A stretch of DNA of 51,392 nt from a virus. Shown here in pieces: positions 39,288-47,457 of this stretch. Within the stretch, counting starts at the first letter, position 1; every line of letters begins with the position of its first letter. The stretch is from positions 1 to 51,392 of IMG/VR virus record IMGVR_UViG_3300049491_000696. One strand, given 5' to 3'. Under the pieces are notes generated by a model. It was not told the origin of the DNA. It worked only from the letters and a program-made list of their open reading frames with translations, and made no database searches. Position numbers and translations under genes: made by a program.

Positions 39288-39970
39288 CCGGGCGGCGGAT
39301 CTACCCGCAACTGTACGACCGGGACTGGCTGCACCAACGGCACATCACCGACGGCGCAACCATCGCGGCCATCGCCCGCGACGTCGGGTGCACCGACGTA
39401 CCGGTGCTGCTCGCGTTGGCTAGGGCTGGGATACCCGTCCACATCCGAGGTGGCGCCCGGACGTCGTATCCCCGGATGATCCAGTTGACCCGCGGCGAAC
39501 TCGTGGAGGAGTACCAGCAGGCGGGCAGCGTCCCAGCGTTGGCGGCCCGGCTGGGTGTCAGCGCGGGCACCGTCCGCAACGAGTTCGCCCACCACAGCAT
39601 CGTGCCCGGGGACTACACGCCGGAACTGTTCCCCGAGCTGAAGGACCCCGACTGGCTGGCCCGCGCCGCGGAGACGATGGCCGTCACCGAGATCGCCGCC
39701 AAGGTCGGCTGCTCGTACTCGACAGCAAGGCTCGCGTTGAAAGCCGCGGGAGTCACCCCGCAGGTTGTTGCCCCGGGGCCACCCCGCACTGAGGCGGGGG
39801 TGAAGACCGTCGCGGTCCGGCTCTACCGGGATGGCCTCACCACCGTGGAGGTAGGGGCAGCGGTCGCCAGGCACCCGGCGACCGTCTACAGGTGGCTGCA
39901 AGCGGCGGGCGTCGACACAAAGGCGCGGCGCAGGACGCCACGGCGCGGCCGGGCTGGAGTGGACCGGTGA
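39284..39970 (+). CDS. Multi-HTH DNA-binding protein
   Basis: The 228-residue protein contains at least three or four helix-turn-helix-like units: ATIAAIARDVGCTDVPVLLALARAG, SVPALAARLGVSAGTVRNEFAHH, AVTEIAAKVGCSYSTARLALKAAG and LTTVEVGAAVARHPATVYRWLQAAG. The repeat of HTH modules suggests it reads a long DNA site. ATG 39284 follows TGGAGGA. Coupled to a RuvC-like gene, it may be a regulator or junction factor. Confidence 0.8.
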   Translation: MTGRRIYPQLYDRDWLHQRHITDGATIAAIARDVGCTDVPVLLALARAGIPVHIRGGARTSYPRMIQLTRGELVEEYQQAGSVPALAARLGVSAGTVRNEFAHHSIVPGDYTPELFPELKDPDWLARAAETMAVTEIAAKVGCSYSTARLALKAAGVTPQVVAPGPPRTEAGVKTVAVRLYRDGLTTVEVGAAVARHPATVYRWLQAAGVDTKARRRTPRRGRAGVDR

Positions 39971-40530
39971 ACGGCGCGTGGTGGATCGGCGTCGACCCCG
40001 GCTGCCGCACAACCGGGATCGTCGCCCGCGCTGGCCGCGGACCCGACGCGGAATGCCGGTACGACCAGACCATCACCCATGACCGGCCCGACACCGGGCA
40101 CGGCGTCACACCCGGGTACCTCCGCGCCGTCACGGCCGCCATCGCCGCCGTCCATGACCGGCTCGCCGTAGACCTCATCCGGGACGGCGTGTACGAGTCG
40201 ACGTCGGATGCGTGGCGCGCCATCCACGTCACCGCGGAAGACGTCAACGTCCCCAGCGGGCACGCCCGCGGCGGGTTCGCGCACCCCCGCGACCTGATCG
40301 GCCTCGGTGTGATCGTCGGCTATCTGACCGCTGAACTGACACCCCTCTTGGTCCCACCGAACAGCCACGGGAAAGGCTTGCTCGCCGGGTACCCGCCAGC
40401 CCTGGTGTCCGACGCTGAGAGGCGCCGCGGGCTGAACCGGCAGGCCGGGGAGTCGTCGTCGTTGCGGCATGTCCGGTCGGCGTGGGACGTCACCCTCACG
40501 GCGGAACGGCAGCAGGTGACGGTGTGGTGA
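39967..40530 (+). CDS. RuvC-like Holliday junction resolvase
   Basis: The 187-residue protein begins WWIGVDPGCRTTGIVAR (catalytic D10) and continues with a conserved acidic VTAEDVNVP strand and a C-terminal HVRSAWDVTL, the expected RuvC/RNase H acidic positions. It would cut four-way junctions in replication or packaging. GTG 39967 overlaps the previous stop. The family call is strong; the remaining catalytic residues were not checked by alignment. Confidence 0.87.
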   Translation: MNGAWWIGVDPGCRTTGIVARAGRGPDAECRYDQTITHDRPDTGHGVTPGYLRAVTAAIAAVHDRLAVDLIRDGVYESTSDAWRAIHVTAEDVNVPSGHARGGFAHPRDLIGLGVIVGYLTAELTPLLVPPNSHGKGLLAGYPPALVSDAERRRGLNRQAGESSSLRHVRSAWDVTLTAERQQVTVW

Positions 40531-40811
40531 CCCCGCAGATCCGGGTGACGTGTGAGGTGTGCGGCACCCGCCAGACGAAACCTGTTGGGGCGTGCACTGT
40601 CCTCCTCGCAGCCCGGGACGGGTTCCCCGCCCTCCGCCTGATCTTCCGCTGCCAAGGGTGCGGCGCAGGCCGCTACCACCCCCGTAACCGCGACGACGCC
40701 GCACTCATGTGCGCGTCCGGAGTCCAGTTACGCCCCGAGGTCGTGGACGCCATGGAACTGATCGCGTCCGCTCAGGAAGCCGCCAACCAGACCGAGAGGA
40801 CCACCCCCTGA
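40527..40811 (+). CDS. Small zinc-ribbon protein
   Basis: A 94-residue protein with VTCEVCGTRQ and FRCQGCGAGRY, four cysteines in two CxxC knuckles separated by about 35 residues, typical of a zinc ribbon. GTG 40527 overlaps the resolvase stop. A DNA- or protein-contact role next to replication genes is likely. Confidence 0.78.
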   Translation: MTPQIRVTCEVCGTRQTKPVGACTVLLAARDGFPALRLIFRCQGCGAGRYHPRNRDDAALMCASGVQLRPEVVDAMELIASAQEAANQTERTTP

Positions 40812-41818
40812 TGCTCGAAATCGACAGCACCCTCTTCTGCACCGCACTCCGCGCCGTCGTACCGCACGCGTCCACCGACGAAGACAACCCGATGCTGTGG
40901 CGAGTCCAACTCCGCATCGCCCACCACGAAGCCGTGTTCACAGCCGCGTCCGGACAGTCCGCCATCCTCGTCCGCGCGGGATGCACACAGCCCCCGGACC
41001 CCGACACCGTCGTCCACCTCCGCCCCACCGACGTCCAACACGTCGTGAAGCTGTTCAAACCACCGAAGGACGTCAGCTCATCGGTGCGGGTCACCACCGA
41101 CCCCGCCGGCCGGGTGACCATCGCGGAACGGGACGGCCTGTTCGATGGCCGCGCCCTCGAACTTCCCGCCATGTCCGACTCCGGGACCGACGTCACCGAC
41201 ATCGCCGCGCTCATCGCGAAGACACTCCGCGCGCCCGTCGGTGAAGCCCGACCCGTCACCGAGGTGTACCCCGCCGCCCTGCATGCGATCACCACCACCG
41301 CGGGGGCCCTCGGCGACAGTGTGGTGTTCGAAGCGACCACCGAGAACGGGCCCCTCCTCGTCAGGGTGGGGGACCGGTGCATCGGCCTGGTCGCCGCGAA
41401 ACACGTCGACGAGGACCAGGCGCTGCGGGACCGGGAGAGAGTCCGCGGTGAGTGGTCGCTGCGTCTCCCCGGCCTGGACGTCCCGGATCAGGAGCGGTTC
41501 GACCTGCGGACGGCGTCCGGGTTCATGGGCGGCGCCCGCGAGCAGGACGGCGGTGGTGGGCACGAGTCCGGGTACCGGGAACTCCTCGCGGAAGCCGCGA
41601 CCCTGGTGATCACGACACAGTTCGCGTCCACGTCGATGCTGCAACGGAAACTCCGCATCGGCCACGGCACCGCCGACCGGGTCATGGACGACCTCGAAGC
41701 GGCCGGGGTGGTCACCACCCGGCCGGAAGGCGGAGGACCCCGGGACGTCATCACCGGCCCCGGGGACGCTGATGATGTGGCCGCCGTCCTGAGGGAAGCC
41801 GCCCCGACCCCAGCCTGA
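40811..41818 (+). CDS. Sliding-clamp-like protein fused to FtsK gamma domain
   Basis: The 335-residue protein begins like a DnaN-type clamp (LFCTALRAVVPHASTDEDNPMLWRVQLRI ... AVFTAASGQSAILVRAG). From about residue 254 it carries YRELLAEAATLVITTQFASTSMLQRKLRIGHGTADRVMDDLEAAGVV, a textbook FtsK gamma winged helix that in bacteria reads KOPS sites. So it probably forms a ring on DNA with a sequence-reading tail. ATG 40811 overlaps the zinc-ribbon gene stop. The clamp part is a pattern match, the gamma domain is clear. Confidence 0.82.
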   Translation: MLEIDSTLFCTALRAVVPHASTDEDNPMLWRVQLRIAHHEAVFTAASGQSAILVRAGCTQPPDPDTVVHLRPTDVQHVVKLFKPPKDVSSSVRVTTDPAGRVTIAERDGLFDGRALELPAMSDSGTDVTDIAALIAKTLRAPVGEARPVTEVYPAALHAITTTAGALGDSVVFEATTENGPLLVRVGDRCIGLVAAKHVDEDQALRDRERVRGEWSLRLPGLDVPDQERFDLRTASGFMGGAREQDGGGGHESGYRELLAEAATLVITTQFASTSMLQRKLRIGHGTADRVMDDLEAAGVVTTRPEGGGPRDVITGPGDADDVAAVLREAAPTPA

Positions 41819-42017
41819 CCCCCCCCGGGGGGCCGGGAAGCAGCTCCAGGATTCTCGCCGGTCTCGTCGTCCACCCGCAGGAGACAACGGTAAAGTCCGG
41901 GCAGACCACGACCACCAACGGCTGTGGCCCCCACACCGTCAGATGTGGGGGCCACACGGTCCCGCCGCCAGCAGGACCAACCGTGATCGACAGTCCACCA
42001 CCCATAGGAGGCCCGCG
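41819..42017 (+). promoter_or_regulatory. Operator-like promoter and leader of the methyltransferase operon
   Basis: CCCCCCGGGGGG (41821-41832) follows the clamp gene and may terminate. AACGGTAAAGTCCGG (41886-41900) is identical to the 15 bp at the repressor promoter; TAAAGT (41891-41896) is the -10. Then a perfect 12-bp hairpin GTGGCCCCCACA/TGTGGGGGCCAC (41924-41935 and 41944-41955). AGGAGG precedes ATG 42018. The repressor may directly control this operon. Confidence 0.72.
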
Positions 42018-42308
42018 ATGCCCCCCCAGCCTACAAGCCGCCACGACATGACAACCCCCAGCGCCGTCCGACACCGGATGACCCCCGACGAATTCGCAGC
42101 GGAAGTCGCGTGGATCGTCGGGACCGACACCCCCGACAACATCGCCCGCCGCCTCGGGTTCAAGAACCTCGACAACCTCGTCCGACGTCTTCGCCGCGAG
42201 GGCCGCCACCACCTGATCAACCGGCTCGTCCCGGAACCGTTGGACGCCCGAGCGGCGACCCTCCGCGCCGACCGCCGCGACCGTGCAGGCAGCAGGGCCG
42301 CAGCATGA
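42018..42308 (+). CDS. Small HTH protein before the methyltransferase
   Basis: The 96-residue protein contains TPDEFAAEVAWIVGTDTPDNIARRLGFKNLDNLVRRLRREGRHHLINRL, with the middle NIARRLGFKNLDNLVRRLRR a good helix-turn-helix. ATG 42018 is preceded by AGGAGG. It may control the methyltransferase or bind the same sites. Its stop overlaps the next ATG (ATGA). Confidence 0.76.
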   Translation: MPPQPTSRHDMTTPSAVRHRMTPDEFAAEVAWIVGTDTPDNIARRLGFKNLDNLVRRLRREGRHHLINRLVPEPLDARAATLRADRRDRAGSRAAA

Positions 42309-43882
42309 CCGCGCTGAGGCTCACGGACTGGTTCTGCGGTGCAGGAGGAGCGACGCAGGGCGCGCACGCCGTCCACGGCGTCGAACCGGTGATGGCCGCG
42401 AACCACGATGCCCAAGCCATCGCCACGCATTCGGCGAACTTCCCTGACGTGGAGCACTTCCGGGGCGACATCCGGGACCTCGACGTCGCCGGGCACCCCT
42501 ACGCGGAAATCTTCTGGGCATCCCCGGAATGCACCAACTGGTCGCAGGCGAAGGGCGCGCCCGTCGACTACGACAAGCAGCCCGGCCTCTTCGGCGATCC
42601 CGAGATCGCCGAAGACGTCGAACGATCCCGGGCGCTCATGCAAGACGTCGTCCGCTACCTCGAAGGCATGACCCTCCGCCAGCAACCCGTCCTCGCCGGG
42701 GTGGTCGAGAACGTCACCGACATCCGGAAGTGGGTGCACTGGAGTATCTGGCGGGCCCGGATCGAGGGCCTCGGCTACCGGACCCGCCTCATCGCGCTGA
42801 ACTCGATGCACGCACGGTCGCAGTGGACACCCCGCGCCCCGCAGTCCAGGGACCGCCTGTACCTCGCGTACTGGCACCGCTCCCTCGGCCGGGACCCGGA
42901 CTGGGGCCGGTGGTTACGCCCCTCCGCGTGGTGCCCGGGCTGCGGGCGGGACGTCGCCGCGATCCAGTCGTGGAAGAGACCCGGTGTGGACATGGGCCGG
43001 TACGGGCGGACCGGGCAGTACGTGTACCGGTGCCCCACCATCCCTTGCCGGGGGCGGGCCGTCGAACCCCGGTTCGTGCCCGCGGCCGCCGCGATCGACT
43101 GGGCGTTGCTCGGTGAGCGGATCGGTGACCGGGCCCGCCCGTTGGCGGCCAAGACCGTCGCCCGGATCGAGGCGGGGATCCGGAGGTACGCCCAGCCGAT
43201 CACCTTAGAAGCTGCGGGGAACACGTTCGAACGCCATCCCGGGGTCCGGGCCTGGCCGGTCGACCAACCGTTGAAGACGCTGCACACCACCGCGTCGAAG
43301 GCGGTCGCGGTGCCGATGCTGGTGCCCGCCGGTGGGACCTGGAACGACACCCCGCAGCCGGTCTCGGAGGCGACGCGGACCCGGACCACCCGGGCCGCTG
43401 GGGATCCGCTGCGGGCGCAGACGGCACGGAATGAGACCGGCCTCGTGGTGCCGCCGTTCATCGCGGAACTGCGCGGAGGCGGGAGTGATCACCGGCCGGT
43501 CACCCAGCCACTCGCGACGTTCTCGGCGGGCGGCACCCATCACGGCCTGGTCACCATGCAGGAGTGGGCCGCGCTCTACGGGTACGACACCGGCGAACTC
43601 CGCGACCACCACCGGATGCCCCTACCGACCCAGACGACGGTCCAGGGCGACGGCGTGCTGTCCGGCACCGGCTTCCCGGCGGTCGAGGACTGCCTGTTCC
43701 GGATGCTGGAACCCCATGAGATCCACGCCGGGATGGCGTTCGTCCCGTCGTACATCGTCCTCGGCTCGAAGCGGGACAAGATCCGGCAACTCGGGAACGC
43801 CGTCACCCCACCCGTAGCGGAGGTCCTGGTCTCAGCGCTGGTCGAGTGCATCACCGGAGAACCGATCGAGGCCGCCGAATGA
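42305..43882 (+). CDS. DNA C5-cytosine methyltransferase
   Basis: The 525-residue enzyme methylates cytosines in DNA. Motif I is TDWFCGAGGATQG (about residue 7-19); motif IV with the catalytic Cys76 is WASPECTNWSQ, where PEC replaces the usual PPC; motif VI is ENV (135-137); SRDRLY (181-186) is motif VIII; GNAVTPP near the C-terminus is motif X. Residues 212-250 include CPGCGRD and CPTIPCRG, a zinc ribbon embedded in the variable region. It probably protects phage DNA from host restriction. No partner nuclease is nearby. Confidence 0.92.
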   Translation: MTALRLTDWFCGAGGATQGAHAVHGVEPVMAANHDAQAIATHSANFPDVEHFRGDIRDLDVAGHPYAEIFWASPECTNWSQAKGAPVDYDKQPGLFGDPEIAEDVERSRALMQDVVRYLEGMTLRQQPVLAGVVENVTDIRKWVHWSIWRARIEGLGYRTRLIALNSMHARSQWTPRAPQSRDRLYLAYWHRSLGRDPDWGRWLRPSAWCPGCGRDVAAIQSWKRPGVDMGRYGRTGQYVYRCPTIPCRGRAVEPRFVPAAAAIDWALLGERIGDRARPLAAKTVARIEAGIRRYAQPITLEAAGNTFERHPGVRAWPVDQPLKTLHTTASKAVAVPMLVPAGGTWNDTPQPVSEATRTRTTRAAGDPLRAQTARNETGLVVPPFIAELRGGGSDHRPVTQPLATFSAGGTHHGLVTMQEWAALYGYDTGELRDHHRMPLPTQTTVQGDGVLSGTGFPAVEDCLFRMLEPHEIHAGMAFVPSYIVLGSKRDKIRQLGNAVTPPVAEVLVSALVECITGEPIEAAE

Positions 43883-43932
43883 CCGCCGAGGCGCCCGCGC
43901 CCACCCTGTTCGATGCTGAGGCGGTGTCGTGA
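43879..43932 (+). CDS. Tiny 17-codon ORF
   Basis: The reading frame (TAEAPAPTLFDAEAVS) links the methyltransferase and the next gene with ATGA overlaps on both sides, matching the local coupling style. It is too short to prove by itself. It may be a real micropeptide, the remains of a gene, or simply a translational bridge. Confidence 0.35.
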   Translation: MTAEAPAPTLFDAEAVS

Positions 43933-44243
43933 TGGGCCCTGAGGTGACGGACCGGTCGGTGTGGAACGCGCTGGCCGCATGGCATAGATGGCGGCCCGGG
44001 GAGGGTGACCACCCGGCGTGGACGGACATGGAACGGGCCCGGATGCACGCCGCGCTGGTCGCGGGTATCGGCGCGTCGGGGTGGCCGGCGCACTTGGAGG
44101 CCGCGTGGGCGCAGGTCGCCGCGCTGCGTGTCCAGGTGGAGGCTCTCCGGGAGGCGATACAGGCGTGCCTGGTGGGTTGTGTCAGAGGGGACGACGGTAC
44201 CCCCGGGATGGACGGAACCGGATATGGTGGGGGCAAAAGGTGA
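43932..44243 (+). CDS. Hypothetical helical protein (103 aa)
   Basis: The protein starts GPEVTDRSVWNALAAWHRWRPGEGDHPAWTDMERARMHAALVAGIGASGWPAHLEAAWAQVAALRVQVEALREAI, with a coiled-coil-like end. I do not recognise the family. ATG 43932 overlaps the previous stop (ATGA). The 3' end of the gene contains the promoter-like TATGGT and the beginning of the leader hairpin for the replication operon. Confidence 0.68.
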   Translation: MGPEVTDRSVWNALAAWHRWRPGEGDHPAWTDMERARMHAALVAGIGASGWPAHLEAAWAQVAALRVQVEALREAIQACLVGCVRGDDGTPGMDGTGYGGGKR

Positions 44244-44272
44244 GCCCCCGGGATGCGACCCCCGAGGGCTCA
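44223..44272 (+). promoter_or_regulatory. Promoter-like hexamer and leader hairpin before the replication operon
   Basis: TATGGT (44223-44228) lies in the 3' end of the previous gene. TGAGCCC (44241-44247) pairs with GGGCTCA (44266-44272); an inner CGGG/CCCG stem (44249-44252 with 44261-44264) extends the hairpin after a mismatch. AAGGGAGG (44296-44303) then leads to ATG 44315. No -35 box is convincing. Confidence 0.55.
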
Positions 44273-44314
44273 ACCACTCCCGATCGACACGACCGAAGGG
44301 AGGTGGCCTCACCC

Positions 44315-44437
44315 ATGAGGCTACCTGATGACTCCTCACGCCGCGCCCTTGACGGCACGTGCCGCCCCAACGGTCACACGTCGGTCGAACGACCGCCGCC
44401 CCCTGGCTACCCGGGGACCTCAGGGGGCGTCCAGTGA
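44315..44437 (+). CDS. Small Arg/Pro-rich protein (40 aa) before the replication initiator
   Basis: ATG 44315 has AAGGGAGG at 11 nt. The protein (RLPDDSSRRALDGTCRP ... PPPPGYPG) is short, basic and Pro-rich. Its stop overlaps the GTG of the replication gene (GTGA). It could be a leader peptide for translational coupling or a real small protein. Confidence 0.5.
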   Translation: MRLPDDSSRRALDGTCRPNGHTSVERPPPPGYPGTSGGVQ

Positions 44438-45357
44438 CGTGGTTCTACGTCGACGACCACCTCCACGACCACCGCAAGGCCCGCCGTGCAGGGACTGAGG
44501 CGATGGGCATGTGGGTCCTCGCGGGATCCTGGTGCGCCGACAACCTCACCGACGGATTCGTCCCCGTCGACGTCGCATGGCGTTGGGGTGGCGGCGCGGA
44601 GAGCACCGAACGCCTCGCCAAGCAGCTCGTCACGGCCGGGCTCTGGGAAGACGCCGAAGTCGACGGCGAGGTCGGGTGGCGATTCCACGACTGGTCGGAC
44701 GTCCAGAAGACTCGCGACCAGGTGCTCGATCAACGACAGAAGCGTCAGGACGCTGGCCGCAGGGGTGGGATCCGGTCTGGCGAGTCGCGGCGGTCTGACG
44801 GTCCGAGCGCGCCAACCACCCTCCCTTCAAGCACGTCCGAAGCAAGCGCTGAAGCAAATGCTTCAGCGTTGCTTGAAGCAGAAACGAACCCCGTCCCGTC
44901 CCGTCCCGTCCCGTCCTTACCTAACTCACCTTTGTTGGGGGGTGCAGGGGGGAAAGCGTCGCAGCAAGCTGCTCCGCCGGACGAAGCCGAGGACCGACCG
45001 GGCGCCAAGCGCGCGCCGCGTCGGAAGGGCACGCGCATCCCGGACAGCTACGAGCCCTCCGAAGAACTCATCGCCTGGGCCAGAACCGAGGCGCCGCACG
45101 CTAGCCGACGAGACCACGAACAGTTCGTGGACTGGTGGGGCGCCAAGTCCGGCGCCGCCGCGCTGAAGACCGACTGGGACGCCACATGGCGCAACTGGAT
45201 GCGTCGGGCGTCCGACGAGAACGACGCCCGACGCACGCGGACTCCACGTCAGGGCGGCGCCACCTACCACGTCGACCTCGCCCCCCCGAAGAACGTCCCC
45301 AAGCCCACCTACGACCCGTTCGCCGAACGGCTCGCCGAACTGGACGCCGTCCGATGA
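44434..45357 (+). CDS. Replication initiator-like (DnaD/replisome organiser) protein
   Basis: The 307-residue protein starts TWFYVDDHLHDHRKARRAGTEAMGMWVLAGSWCADNLTDGFVPVD, a winged-helix pattern I recognise in actinophage replication initiation proteins. A Ser/Ala linker (residues 125-185) with the repeated PSRPVPS motif separates a C-terminal domain (YEPSEELIAWARTEAPHASRRDHEQFVDWWGAKSG ... WDATWRNWMRRA) that resembles DnaT/DnaD helicase-loading domains. GTG 44434 and the downstream helicase-type ATPase support a role in loading. Confidence 0.78.
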   Translation: MTWFYVDDHLHDHRKARRAGTEAMGMWVLAGSWCADNLTDGFVPVDVAWRWGGGAESTERLAKQLVTAGLWEDAEVDGEVGWRFHDWSDVQKTRDQVLDQRQKRQDAGRRGGIRSGESRRSDGPSAPTTLPSSTSEASAEANASALLEAETNPVPSRPVPSLPNSPLLGGAGGKASQQAAPPDEAEDRPGAKRAPRRKGTRIPDSYEPSEELIAWARTEAPHASRRDHEQFVDWWGAKSGAAALKTDWDATWRNWMRRASDENDARRTRTPRQGGATYHVDLAPPKNVPKPTYDPFAERLAELDAVR

Positions 45358-46625
45358 ACATCGAGGACGCCGAACGCTCCGTCGTCGGGGCATGCATCTA
45401 CGTCCCCACCGTCGTCCGGGACGTCACGTCCGTCGTCGCCCCCGCAGACTTCACTGACACCAGACTCGGCGAGACCTTCGGCCTGATCCTCGGGATGGTC
45501 ACAGCCGGAGGACCCGACACCGTCACACCCCTGACGATCGCTGCGGAAATCGAACGGCGCCGCGCAGCCGCCCGCACCGAGAACGGCCGACTCCGGGCGC
45601 GGTGGCTCACAGCCACAGACGTGGCGGTCCTAGCCACATCCGTGGTCCCGGGGAACGTCCTAGCCCACGCCCGTCTCGTCCGGGAAGCCGCCGTCGCCCG
45701 GGCCCTCGCCGCGTTCGGGCGCCGCGTCACCCTGGCCGCAGAGTCCGGTGCCGACCCGGCGCCCCTGGCGGCAGGCGTCGCCGAGGAGGCCCGCGCCATC
45801 CGCGACGGCTGGCGCCCCGCCGGCCTGCCCGCCCGCCCCCTCGGGGACGTCCTGGACGACGACGAGGACGACACCTACGACTGGCTGATCCCCGGCCTGC
45901 TGGAGTCCCGGGACCGCCTGATCCTCACGGGAGGGGAGGGGGCCGGGAAAAGCACGCTCACCTCCCAGATCGTCGTCTGCCTCGCGGCCGGGGTGCACCC
46001 GTTCACCGGCCGACAGGCCGAACCGGGGCGGGTCCTGGTGGTGGACTGCGAGAACAGTGAGCGGCAGTGGCGGCGCCGGGTCCGGGGTGTCGTCGCAGCT
46101 GCCGACCGTCTCGGGTCCGCGTCGGCCCGGGAGAACGTGACCTTGGCGTGCGTGTCCCGGATGGACATCACCACACCTGGCGCCCTCGGCGCGGTGCACT
46201 CCCTGATCGACGAGCACCACCCGGCCCTCATCTCGATCGGCCCGCTGTACCGGCTGGTCCCCCGGGCGATCACGAACGACGACGACGCGGCACCGGTCCT
46301 CGCGGCGCTGGACACACTGCGGGACCGGGGCGCCGCGCTGATCATGGAGGCGCATGCGGGGCATGCGATCGGTCGGGGTGGGGAGCGGGACCACCGGCCG
46401 CGCGGGTCGGCTGCGTTGATGGGGTGGCCGGAGTTCGGGCTCGGCCTGTCGCAGAGTCATGAGTCGGGTGAGGAGGCGATCTACAACCTGGTCCGGTGGC
46501 GTGGTGACCGGGACGAGCGGGACTGGCCTCCGCGTCTGCGGCGCGGGGGGACGTTGCCGTGGAGTGATGACCGCACGGAGCCGGGGCTGATCCGGCGGGA
46601 CTACGGATTACGGATGGTGGACTGA
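45354..46625 (+). CDS. DnaB/RepA-like ATPase (replicative helicase)
   Basis: The 423-residue protein has a DnaB-type N-terminus (MNIEDAERSVVGACIYVPTVVRDV) and a RecA-fold ATPase with Walker A GGEGAGKST near residues 199-207, Walker B-like strand ALISIGPLYRL, and a later IMEAHAGHAIG sensor. It unwinds DNA at the fork or loads it. ATG 45354 overlaps the initiator stop. Both RepA-type and DnaB-type assignments are possible. Confidence 0.85.
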   Translation: MNIEDAERSVVGACIYVPTVVRDVTSVVAPADFTDTRLGETFGLILGMVTAGGPDTVTPLTIAAEIERRRAAARTENGRLRARWLTATDVAVLATSVVPGNVLAHARLVREAAVARALAAFGRRVTLAAESGADPAPLAAGVAEEARAIRDGWRPAGLPARPLGDVLDDDEDDTYDWLIPGLLESRDRLILTGGEGAGKSTLTSQIVVCLAAGVHPFTGRQAEPGRVLVVDCENSERQWRRRVRGVVAAADRLGSASARENVTLACVSRMDITTPGALGAVHSLIDEHHPALISIGPLYRLVPRAITNDDDAAPVLAALDTLRDRGAALIMEAHAGHAIGRGGERDHRPRGSAALMGWPEFGLGLSQSHESGEEAIYNLVRWRGDRDERDWPPRLRRGGTLPWSDDRTEPGLIRRDYGLRMVD

Positions 46626-46825
46626 TGCGGTATCTCGATGGGTGCCCGGAGTGTGTGGGCGACGGGATCCCCCCGGCCGACGTAGAGATGCTCGAACGGT
46701 CGGTGCGTTGCTGGTATCGGTGCCCGGAGTGTGGGCACCGGTGGTGGACGTCGTACCTGGATGATGCGGCGGGTCGGGTGGCGCACGTCGTGGGGTTCGG
46801 TCACCAGCCGGGGGTGTCGTCGTGA
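46625..46825 (+). CDS. Small zinc-ribbon protein (66 aa)
   Basis: Two CPEC motifs (YLDGCPECVG and YRCPECGHRWW) form a rubredoxin-like zinc ribbon. ATG 46625 overlaps the helicase stop, and its own stop is overlapped by the next GTG. It is probably a DNA/RNA or protein contact factor. Confidence 0.78.
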   Translation: MRYLDGCPECVGDGIPPADVEMLERSVRCWYRCPECGHRWWTSYLDDAAGRVAHVVGFGHQPGVSS

Positions 46826-47457
46826 GTGGGTTGCGGGTGCATGTGGTGCGGGCGATGGTCGGTGACGGCCCGGACCGGGCTCGCGTCGACTACTTGGGTG
46901 CGGATGGCCGGTGGTCGTGTGACCGGTGCGCGAGTGTGCGCAGGTGCGCGCACATGGCTGCGCTCGCCCGGCACGTCACCGCAGGAGCGCCGGTGGTGGA
47001 CACGGATGCGCGGGGTGACGCCGCAGCGCTACTGGAGGCCGCGCTCACCGACGCCCTCGCGGGTGTCGCGCCGGACCTGGCCGCCGGCTTGGACCCGATG
47101 GCCGTGACCATCGCGTGTGTCCCCCTCGTCGACCTGGGGTGGACGCCGGGGATGTTGCGGGCGTGGGTGGAACACGCCCGCTGGGACGGATGCCGGCCCG
47201 GTGCTGTCCCTCTCAGGTTGCGGGAGTTGGGGTTGCCGCCGGAGCGGCCCAGGAGTGTGGAGCCGTCCCCGCAGGGGGTGTGCCCAACGCATGGTGTCCC
47301 GGCGCCGCAGGGCGCGTGTGAGGTGTGCGCGGAGGAGTCGCGGGCTGTGGATGTGGATGCTCGGGCTGGTGAGGTGCGGGCTGCGTTCGGGGAAGCCCGC
47401 CGCCGCGCGGACACAGCACCGGGTGGCCTGCCGCTCGGCGGCGGGGGGCGGCCGTGA
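46822..47457 (+). CDS. Cys-rich hypothetical protein (211 aa)
   Basis: The N-terminus has WSCDRCASVRRCAHMAALARH (zinc or SWIM-like CxC...CxH arrangement), and residues 150-175 hold CPTHGVPAPQGACEVC, a second zinc site. The rest is Ala/Gly/Arg-rich. SWIM-like motifs bind DNA or proteins, so this may be part of the replication or nucleic-acid-handling set. GTG 46822 is coupled to the previous stop. Confidence 0.72.
   Translation: MSGLRVHVVRAMVGDGPDRARVDYLGADGRWSCDRCASVRRCAHMAALARHVTAGAPVVDTDARGDAAALLEAALTDALAGVAPDLAAGLDPMAVTIACVPLVDLGWTPGMLRAWVEHARWDGCRPGAVPLRLRELGLPPERPRSVEPSPQGVCPTHGVPAPQGACEVCAEESRAVDVDARAGEVRAAFGEARRRADTAPGGLPLGGGGRP

Noticed and set aside
41821-41832. CCCCCCGGGGGG as a terminator
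   Set aside because: The palindrome has no room for a loop and no supporting stem; kept only as a remark in the intergenic entry.
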